A stretch of 6,994 nucleotides of DNA from an uncultured Collinsella sp. (GTDB taxonomy: Bacteria > Actinomycetota > Coriobacteriia > Coriobacteriales > Coriobacteriaceae): the NCBI GenBank assembly GCA_900541855.1, contig UQLD01000034.1:1-6994 (forward strand), given 5' to 3'. Each line of letters opens with the position of its first letter. Positions within the stretch are counted from its first letter, which is position 1. The notes under the pieces are model-generated. The model made no database searches. It had not been told where the DNA came from and saw nothing but the letters and a program-made list of their open reading frames with translations. Below are positions 1 to 4,716 of the stretch, piece by piece. A program made the position numbers and the translations under genes.

Positions 1-52
1 ACGGCGACCACCGAGATCTACACTCTTTCCCTACACGACGCTCTTCCGATCT
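1..52. other. Illumina P5/TruSeq universal adapter (assembly contaminant)
   Basis: The first 52 bases match the Illumina universal adapter from its ACGGCGACCACCGAGATCT portion through the terminal GCTCTTCCGATCT. The match is exact against the adapter as I remember it. It is library-construction sequence left at a contig edge, not genome. Genuine sequence starts at 53. Read on the minus strand it adds a spurious tail ending in GRASCRERV and a stop codon to the truncated gene next to it; that peptide is a recognisable signature of adapter read-through in predicted proteins. Confidence 0.98.
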
Positions 53-326
53 CGCGCATTTCGCTCGAAGCCCGGTCGTCCAGCCCCGCACGTCCGCGCA
101 GGATCAACCAACCATGGCCCGGCCACCAACTCGTGGCCTCAAAGCGCTGGTTTTGCAGAAGCTCCTGCCACACGTCTTTGGTGCGCGCCGTCACAAACCA
201 CAGCTTGCCGTCCTGAATCTGTGCAAACGAGAACGGACGCACATGCGGCTGCCCGTCCACACTCGTCGCCAGATACCACGCCGGCACCGACGTCAGATAC
301 TCCAGCACCGTATTCAATCCGTCCAC
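53..326 (-). CDS. PNPOx-like split-barrel flavoprotein, copy 2 (3'-truncated by adapter)
   Basis: Partial protein of the pyridoxamine 5'-phosphate oxidase-like (PNPOx-like) split-barrel family, whose members usually bind FMN or F420; the substrate is unknown. About 91 genuine residues remain. They carry the family core PAWYLAT, then VRPFSFA, DGKLWF and KDVWQEL. The reading frame runs on through the adapter to a false stop at 18-20, so the true C-terminus, roughly 50 residues by comparison with the neighbour, is missing. I chose the GTG at 324-326 because AGGAGG lies 4 bases upstream (331-336). A TTG at 369-371 is in frame but has no ribosome-binding site. It follows its paralogue by 54 bases and looks like a tandem duplicate, with about 60% identity by eye over the core. 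It is the last visible gene of the FMN-riboswitch operon. Family is fairly certain, enzymatic activity is not. Confidence 0.85.
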
Positions 327-330
327 GTTT

Positions 331-336
331 CCTCCT
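331..336 (-). promoter_or_regulatory. Shine-Dalgarno AGGAGG deciding the GTG start of PNPOx copy 2
   Basis: A consensus AGGAGG followed by AAAC and GTG. It favours GTG at 324-326 over the in-frame upstream TTG at 369-371 and gives a protein whose length before the PAWYLAT motif (14 residues) is close to that of the paralogue (20 residues). Confidence 0.65.
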
Positions 337-380
337 GTCACCTGACCAGTCTTTTTGGAATGGGTAGTCAATTTGGGAAA

Positions 381-827
381 TTAGAGCTCGAGGAGCTCTT
401 CGCTGCCGTCGATATCGCAGAACCGCGCAGCGATGTTGCGGACCGAGAAGAATGCAAGGCGGCCGTCGTTGGCACTATCGTGTTGCTCGCCAATGCCCAC
501 CATGTGCTTAAAGCCCGCTTGGCGCACCTTGTCGCTCACGAATGCATCGTCCTCGAGCGCGGCCTCGCCAGTTAACACGATCCAGCACTCCCCCGGCTTC
601 CAGCCCGATACCTCAAACTTGGGATTCGCGCTCAACTCCGCCCACACGTCCTTGTCGCGCGACGTGCAAAACCACAGCTTGCCGTCATCGACCATGGCAA
701 ACGAAAACGGCCTCACGCGGGGCTGATACCCGTCGCTCGCATCGGTCGTGGCAAGATACCACGCCGGAATGCGCCTGAGATACGAGCAGGCGCGCTCGAG
801 CTGAGCCGTGCGATCGATGTCGGTCAT
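381..827 (-). CDS. PNPOx-like split-barrel flavoprotein, copy 1
   Basis: A complete 148-residue protein of the PNPOx-like split-barrel family: small, soluble, cytoplasmic, without signal peptide or membrane segment. Visible features are a helical N-terminus (1-19), PAWYLAT at 21-27, PRVRPFSF at 36-43, DGKLWFCTSRDKDVW at 48-62, which in relatives contributes to the flavin phosphate-binding barrel, and a C-terminal part ending FFSVRNIAARFCDID. The length is typical of single-domain members that act as flavin reductases or oxidoreductases; some relatives reduce nitroimidazoles or bind haem, so the reaction cannot be assigned. It lies 30 bases after ecfT with GAAAGGGG just before the ATG and is probably cotranscribed. 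Its place under an FMN riboswitch, next to a riboflavin importer, supports FMN as cofactor; that is inference. A near duplicate follows downstream. Confidence 0.9.
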   Translation of the reverse strand: MTDIDRTAQLERACSYLRRIPAWYLATTDASDGYQPRVRPFSFAMVDDGKLWFCTSRDKDVWAELSANPKFEVSGWKPGECWIVLTGEAALEDDAFVSDKVRQAGFKHMVGIGEQHDSANDGRLAFFSVRNIAARFCDIDGSEELLEL

Positions 828-857
828 AGAGACCCCTTTCTTGCGCTCGAATCGAGC

Positions 858-1658
858 TTAGACAAGTTGAAGATTGATAACGACAACGCATGTCACCAGC
901 AGCGCCATCGCCACCGCGGCCAGTACATCCCCCCGGCCAAACGTAAGCGCATGCAGACGCGTGCGTCCCTGTTCGCCGTGATAGCAGCGCGCATCCATGG
1001 CGGCCGAAAGCGTCTCGGCATGACGGAACACGCCGGTGAACAGCGGAATCGCCACACTGCCGAGCATGCGCACGCCGCCGAGCGGACCGCCCGTCACGCG
1101 CGCGCCGCGACTTGCCTGTGCATCGGCCGTCTGTTTCATCTCGGTGGCAAATTGCGGCATAAACCGCAGCGCGATACCCATAATCATGCCGAGTTCGTGC
1201 GCCGGAAGCCCCACGCGCGCAAATGGTGCGAGCAGACGTTCAAAGCCCGCGGTGAGGTCGAGCGTCGGCGTGGTGAGTGTAATGGCGCTCATGCCGGCCA
1301 TCATCAACGTCAGGCGGCACGCCACAAACGCAGCAGAACGCAGCGAGCCCTCGCTCACCTGCAAAAAGCCAAGCTGCCACAGGATGCGGCCACTCTGGTC
1401 GGAAAACAGGTTGAGCACCGCGACTACCACGACAATCGCCAGCAGTGGCGCCATCGATGATAGGACCCGACGCAACGGCACCCGGGTCACAACATAGACC
1501 AGCACGACAAACATTGCGACCGGCACCAGCCCGCGGAAGCTGCCAACGGTGAGCACGGTGATCAGAAATGCGAAACCTAGGAGCAACTTGGTGCGCGGGT
1601 CCAGTCGATGGACCGCGCTATCTCCAGGATAGTAGCTACCAAACGAAAACGCCTCCAT
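858..1658 (-). CDS. ecfT: ECF transporter transmembrane coupling protein EcfT
   Basis: Membrane coupling subunit of an energy-coupling-factor vitamin importer. It links the two ATPase domains to the substrate-binding S component, here probably RibU. The 266 residues fit the family. Hydrophobic segments are visible at about 25-40, 43-60, 68-85, 108-130, 155-168 and 244-263. The cytoplasmic coupling region carries AQASRGA (S183-R184-G185) and AMDARCYHG (A223-R224-C225), corresponding to the two Ala-Arg-Gly-type motifs that dock into the EcfA grooves. Both keep the Arg, but the first has Ser for Ala and the second Cys for Gly. The ATG overlaps the ecfA stop by one base (TAATG), and a strong GGAGGG sits just upstream inside ecfA, which suggests coupled translation and matched amounts of subunits. 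Confidence 0.95.
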   Translation of the reverse strand: MEAFSFGSYYPGDSAVHRLDPRTKLLLGFAFLITVLTVGSFRGLVPVAMFVVLVYVVTRVPLRRVLSSMAPLLAIVVVVAVLNLFSDQSGRILWQLGFLQVSEGSLRSAAFVACRLTLMMAGMSAITLTTPTLDLTAGFERLLAPFARVGLPAHELGMIMGIALRFMPQFATEMKQTADAQASRGARVTGGPLGGVRMLGSVAIPLFTGVFRHAETLSAAMDARCYHGEQGRTRLHALTFGRGDVLAAVAMALLVTCVVVINLQLV

Positions 1659-3562
1659 TAGCAGCCCTCCTCTCGCGCGGGCATCTTGGAATCGACCTGG
1701 CAGAGGGCGTCCGCGGGCTTGCCCGCACGGCCCATCAGCACGCCGGCCAGCTCATCGGCCAGCGACTCAACCGTATAGAGTTTGTCGCAGCGCAGCGGCA
1801 CGCCAGTCCCAGCAAGTGCCAACGCCATACGCTGAGCGGCAGGAACACCTAGACCGATCGACTTGAGCTCGTCCGCGTGCGCAAAAACCTGTGCAGGCGT
1901 TCCCTCGGCAAACACCGCGCCCTCGTTCATCACAACCATACGGTCGCAACAATTAGCCAAGTCATCCATGCTGTGTGAAACCATGACAACAGTCAGGCCC
2001 TCGCGATGGAGCCGATCGATGAGCCCCAGGAAATCCCTGCGCGCAGCCGGATCGAGCCCCGCCATGGGCTCGTCGAGTACCAGGACCTCGGGTTCCATGG
2101 CGAGCACGCCGGCAAACGCCACGCGGCGCTGCTGGCCGCCCGAAAGCTCAAAGGGGCTCTTGTCGCCTATCGCGGCGAGATCGAGACCCGCGCGCGCAAG
2201 CGATGATGCGACACGACGCGCAACCTCGTCTTGCGGCAGACCAAGGTTGCGCGGGCCAAACGCCACGTCCTGCGACACGGTCTCGGCAAATAGCTGGCGC
2301 TCGGGATACTGAAACACCACGCCGACCTTAGCCTTAACCGCGGCGGCGTCTTTCTTGCTTGATAGGTCGAGCCCCAGCGCGCAAACGTTTCCCTCCTGCG
2401 GACGAATCAACCCGTTGAGATGCTGAACCAGCGTTGATTTACCCGAGCCGGTATGACCCGCCAGGCCCAGAAACTCGCCACGACGCACCGTCAGCGAAAC
2501 ATCGCGCAGTGCCCAGGGACTGTTTGGATCGTTGCCCCAAAGAGCCTGTTTGCTCGATGCGTCCGCAGTGGTCGCCCGCTTGCGCCATCGACGGCGCTCG
2601 CGGGCGCTCAGCGAGTAACTATGTGAGAGATGCGAAATCTCGATAACGGGCTCCGATGCGGCCGCCTCGTTAGTCGCGAAGGATGCATTGTCGAGCATAC
2701 GAGAATCGGATGCGGAAGGCTGCACTGCGACGTCCGCCCCGCCCCGCTCGGCGTAAACCCGCGCAATCTCGGCGACCATATCTGCCTCGCGCACCTGCGC
2801 GCAAACGGAAACGCCCTTCTCACGAAGTGCCCTACCTAGGCAGCACGACGCCGGCATATCCAGGTTGAGCTGCGCAAGTTCGTCCGCCCGCGTCAAGATT
2901 TCCTCGGGCTTACCGAGCATGGCAACGCGCCCCGCCCGAAACACCGCGACACGATCGGCCTCGGCGGCCTCTTCCATAAAGTGCGTAATCATCACGATGG
3001 TCATACCGCGATCGTGCAACGCGTGGCAAGCCTTCATGAGGCCCTTGCGTCCACGCGGATCGAGCATCGAGGAAGCCTCGTCCAATATGAGCACGCGCGG
3101 CTCCATGGCGAGCACGCCGGCAAGCGCCACGCGCTGCTTTTGGCCGCCCGAAAGCGCATGGGTCTCGTGACGCTCAAAGCCCACCAGGCCCACACCCTTC
3201 AGCGCCTCGCGTACGCGCTGCGCAATTTGCGCCGACGGCACGCCAAGGTTTTCGGGACCAAACGCAACGTCATCTTCGACAAGCGTTGCCACCAGCTGGT
3301 CATCGGGATTCTGGAATACCATGCCCGCGGTCGAACGAATGTCGTAGACCAGCTCGGGGTCGGACGCATCCATGCCGTTGACGCGTACCGTGCCCGCATC
3401 GGGCTGCAACAGTGCATTCAGATGCTTGGCAAACGTCGACTTGCCCGACCCATTGCCACCGAGGATGCAGAAAAACTCGCCGTCCTCGATGTTTAGATCG
3501 ACGCCGTCGAGTGCCGGTGCGGCACCGTCATAGCTAAAGGAAACGCCCCGACACTCAATCAT
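1658..3562 (-). CDS. ecfA: Fused ECF transporter ATPase (EcfA1-EcfA2 in one chain)
   Basis: A 634-residue double ATP-binding-cassette protein that powers the ECF importer from the cytoplasmic face. Half 1 has Walker A GGNGSGKST (35-43), Q-loop FQNPDDQ (Q84), signature LSGGQ (137-141), Walker B LILDEASSMLDP (D161, E162) and switch His194. It resembles EcfA1. Half 2 has GHTGSGKST (369-377), FQYPERQLF (Q418), LSGGQ (473-477), VLDEPMAGLDP (D497, E498) and His530. It resembles EcfA2. All catalytic residues are present in both halves, so both sites look competent. Most ECF modules encode the two ATPases separately; here they are fused through a low-conservation linker (about 235-305). The second half also has an unusual basic insertion (about 318-348) between its first strand and Walker A. 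The ATG overlaps the ribU stop (ATGA), implying coupled translation. Confidence 0.96.
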   Translation of the reverse strand: MIECRGVSFSYDGAAPALDGVDLNIEDGEFFCILGGNGSGKSTFAKHLNALLQPDAGTVRVNGMDASDPELVYDIRSTAGMVFQNPDDQLVATLVEDDVAFGPENLGVPSAQIAQRVREALKGVGLVGFERHETHALSGGQKQRVALAGVLAMEPRVLILDEASSMLDPRGRKGLMKACHALHDRGMTIVMITHFMEEAAEADRVAVFRAGRVAMLGKPEEILTRADELAQLNLDMPASCCLGRALREKGVSVCAQVREADMVAEIARVYAERGGADVAVQPSASDSRMLDNASFATNEAAASEPVIEISHLSHSYSLSARERRRWRKRATTADASSKQALWGNDPNSPWALRDVSLTVRRGEFLGLAGHTGSGKSTLVQHLNGLIRPQEGNVCALGLDLSSKKDAAAVKAKVGVVFQYPERQLFAETVSQDVAFGPRNLGLPQDEVARRVASSLARAGLDLAAIGDKSPFELSGGQQRRVAFAGVLAMEPEVLVLDEPMAGLDPAARRDFLGLIDRLHREGLTVVMVSHSMDDLANCCDRMVVMNEGAVFAEGTPAQVFAHADELKSIGLGVPAAQRMALALAGTGVPLRCDKLYTVESLADELAGVLMGRAGKPADALCQVDSKMPAREEGC

Positions 3563-4149
3563 GCGCGGCCTTTGACCTGGTCCTTTTTAGGCGTGATGAG
3601 GTTGGAGACCGCCTTATACACCGCAAGCGTCAATACCGAGTTAAGCACGGTCTTGATAAGGTTGAACGGCAGCACGGCAGGAATCATAAGCGGGGCGATC
3701 ACATCGACCGAGCCATACCAGAACCATACGCCAATGGTAAGGTTTGCGACCATAGACAACGCCGTAGCGGCAATAACGCCGAGCACCAGACCAATCACGG
3801 CACCCTTATAGGTATGCATCTTCTGATAGACGATAGCCGCGGGCAGAATGTAGCCCAGCGTGGCAACCAGGTTCATAAGCGCACCGACCCAGTCGCCCGT
3901 GGTAAGCGCATGGATAACAATCGCCATAGCGGCAACAGCGGTGCCGGCACCAGGGCCATACGCAAATCCACACACCATCGCCGGCACCAGCGACGGGTCA
4001 TACGTCAAAAACGGCGCCGAAGGAAGGATAGGCAGCTGCACATACATAAACAGGGCGCCCAAGGCGCACATCAACGCCATGGTAACGAGCTGTTTGGTGC
4101 TCCACCTATTCGTGTTCTCAAAATGGATATGCTGCGACTGTTCAGACAT
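3559..4149 (-). CDS. ribU: Riboflavin ECF transporter S component RibU
   Basis: Membrane substrate-binding subunit of an ECF importer, predicted to bind riboflavin outside the cell and work with EcfA and EcfT. The protein is 196 residues with about six hydrophobic segments (about 20-38, 52-72, 73-84, 88-108, 116-138, 150-182). The first helix carries an AxxxA pattern (A25, A29), the usual EcfT-contacting motif, followed by LPILPSAPFLTYDPSLVPAM, which resembles the RibU loop after helix 1. Riboflavin specificity is inferred mainly from the FMN riboswitch directly upstream and from this resemblance. I chose ATG 4147-4149 because AGGTGAT lies 4 bases upstream; an in-frame ATG at 4168-4170 falls inside the riboswitch and has no ribosome-binding site. 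The gene leads the operon and overlaps ecfA by 4 bases. It is not a general S component such as ThiT or BioY, judging by context. Confidence 0.92.
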   Translation of the reverse strand: MSEQSQHIHFENTNRWSTKQLVTMALMCALGALFMYVQLPILPSAPFLTYDPSLVPAMVCGFAYGPGAGTAVAAMAIVIHALTTGDWVGALMNLVATLGYILPAAIVYQKMHTYKGAVIGLVLGVIAATALSMVANLTIGVWFWYGSVDVIAPLMIPAVLPFNLIKTVLNSVLTLAVYKAVSNLITPKKDQVKGRA

Positions 4150-4152
4150 AAG

Positions 4153-4159
4153 ATCACCT
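4153..4159 (-). promoter_or_regulatory. ribU Shine-Dalgarno, adjacent to riboswitch P1
   Basis: AGGTGAT, 4 bases before the ribU ATG. It begins only a few bases after the 3' strand of riboswitch helix P1, a spacing that suits FMN control by sequestering the ribosome-binding site. I see no intrinsic terminator between aptamer and start codon. Confidence 0.7.
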
Positions 4160-4163
4160 GCCT

Positions 4164-4344
4164 CTTTCATCCGGACTCTAACCGTTGGTACTGGGATTTC
4201 ACCAGTTCAGCCTGCATGCGAACCAACACACGCACGGGTCGCGGACTCATCGGCTCGGCCGCAGGCATCTCGTCTGCGCCACGGCACCCCTTTGGCACCG
4301 CCCGATTTACCGCCAGTGGGGAATTTCACCCCGCCCTGAAACAG
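4164..4344 (-). promoter_or_regulatory. FMN riboswitch (RFN element)
   Basis: Conserved RFN blocks are readable in order on the minus strand: GGGGTGAAATTCCCC with CTGGCGGT (P2 and junction), GAGTCCGCGACCCGTGCG (P4/P5 region), CTGGTGAAATCCCAG (P6 hairpin), and finally AACGGTTAGAGTCCGGATG. The ends TTTCA (4341-4337) and TGAAA (4169-4165) close P1. The element binds flavin mononucleotide and normally switches off riboflavin synthesis or import genes when FMN is plentiful. It begins within a few bases of the predicted transcription start and ends just before the ribU ribosome-binding site, so translational control is likely. The variable P3 arm is long and can form two sub-hairpins inside an ATCGG/CCGAT stem. 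Confidence 0.97.
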
Positions 4345-4352
4345 CAATTGCA

Positions 4353-4380
4353 AGTGTAGCACCAGCAGGCTTTTGCGCAA
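4353..4380 (-). promoter_or_regulatory. Predicted promoter of the ribU-ecfA-ecfT-PNPOx operon
   Basis: TTGCGC (-35, 4380-4375), a 16-base spacer, and TACACT (-10, 4358-4353) preceded by TGC, which gives an extended -10. Transcription would start near 4346, almost exactly where the riboswitch P1 helix begins. That coincidence is the strongest support for it. Confidence 0.7.
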
Positions 4381-4400
4381 GTATGCCAAGGGTAATTTAT

Positions 4401-4438
4401 GGTGGGGATCAGTTGCCGCAACAACCACGTTCCCCACC
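4401..4438. repeat. Nested inverted repeat upstream of the ribU promoter
   Basis: Outer arms GGTGGGGA (4401-4408) and TCCCCACC (4431-4438) are perfect 8-base complements. Inside lies the odd palindrome GTTGC-C-GCAAC (4412-4422). No T-run follows on either strand, so it does not look like a classical terminator. It sits about 20 bases upstream of the -35 box and could be a cruciform or protein site; function unknown. Confidence 0.55.
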
Positions 4439-4457
4439 CATCCCAAAGTGATGCGCC

Positions 4458-4476
4458 TTTCGCGCAAAGCGCGAAA
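4458..4476. repeat. Perfect 8-bp hairpin TTTCGCGC-AAA-GCGCGAAA
   Basis: Arms 4458-4465 and 4469-4476 are exact complements around a 3-base loop. It lies between groEL and the ribU promoter with no T-tract after it on either strand. It might contribute to ending the groEL transcript or be a binding site. The GCGC/GCGC core recalls the tip of the large palindrome at 4546-4690. Confidence 0.5.
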
Positions 4477-4484
4477 CAGCAACC

Positions 4485-4498
4485 GGGATACGTATCCC
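4485..4498. repeat. 14-bp perfect palindrome GGGATACGTATCCC
   Basis: A self-complementary 14-mer with no spacer. This form suits a dimeric regulator site better than an RNA hairpin, since it has no loop. No regulator is encoded nearby and no target is recognised. It lies about 105 bases upstream of the ribU -35 box. Confidence 0.4.
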
Positions 4499-4545
4499 TA
4501 TCAGCCACGATCTCCGCCCACGCCGACCTCAAGGCCGTAAACGCA

Positions 4546-4690
4546 GGGAATCCGGGGGCGTGACGGGGGTTTCTCTCCGGAACATTCCGCAGGACGCAAA
4601 GAGGCTCCGCAGCGCGAAGCGCGATGCGGAGCCTCTTTGCATGTCCGAGGACGTTCCGGAGAGAAACCCCCGTCACGCCCCCGGATTCCC
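4546..4690. repeat. 145-base nested palindrome downstream of groEL
   Basis: Outer arms of 38 bases (4546-4583 and 4653-4690) are perfectly complementary. Next come unpaired 12-base segments (4584-4595 and 4641-4652) that do not pair but resemble each other as direct copies, both ending AGGAC. Inside are perfect 16-base arms (4596-4611 and 4625-4640) and a 13-base tip that can fold GCGC-GAA-GCGC. The element starts 26 bases after the groEL stop, so the groEL mRNA would carry it as a very stable foldback. No T-run follows, which argues against a standard intrinsic terminator. It could be a palindromic repeat element (REP/MITE-like), an mRNA end protector or an atypical terminator. No target duplication is visible at its edges, and no credible protein is encoded. 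Confidence 0.9.
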
Positions 4691-4716
4691 GGTGGGAGTT
4701 CTAGACCTTGTCGGCC

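Noticed and set aside
324..371. TTG start at 371 for the truncated PNPOx gene
   Set aside because: No ribosome-binding site precedes it, and GTG at 326 has a consensus AGGAGG four bases upstream.
384..398. GAGCTC-GAG-GAGCTC hairpin at the end of PNPOx copy 1 as a terminator
   Set aside because: It lies inside the coding sequence for a repeated ELLEL end, the stem is only 6 bp, and TAATTT after it is a poor U-tract; the next gene follows closely.
867..3496. Many plus-strand open frames of 60-200 codons across ecfT and ecfA
   Set aside because: They overlap well-supported genes on the other strand, lack ribosome-binding sites and show Arg/His/Pro-rich shadow composition.
4147..4170. Longer ribU start at 4170 (adding MKEAGDL)
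   Set aside because: That ATG lies in the conserved 3' end of the FMN riboswitch and lacks a ribosome-binding site; the ATG at 4149 has AGGTGAT correctly placed.
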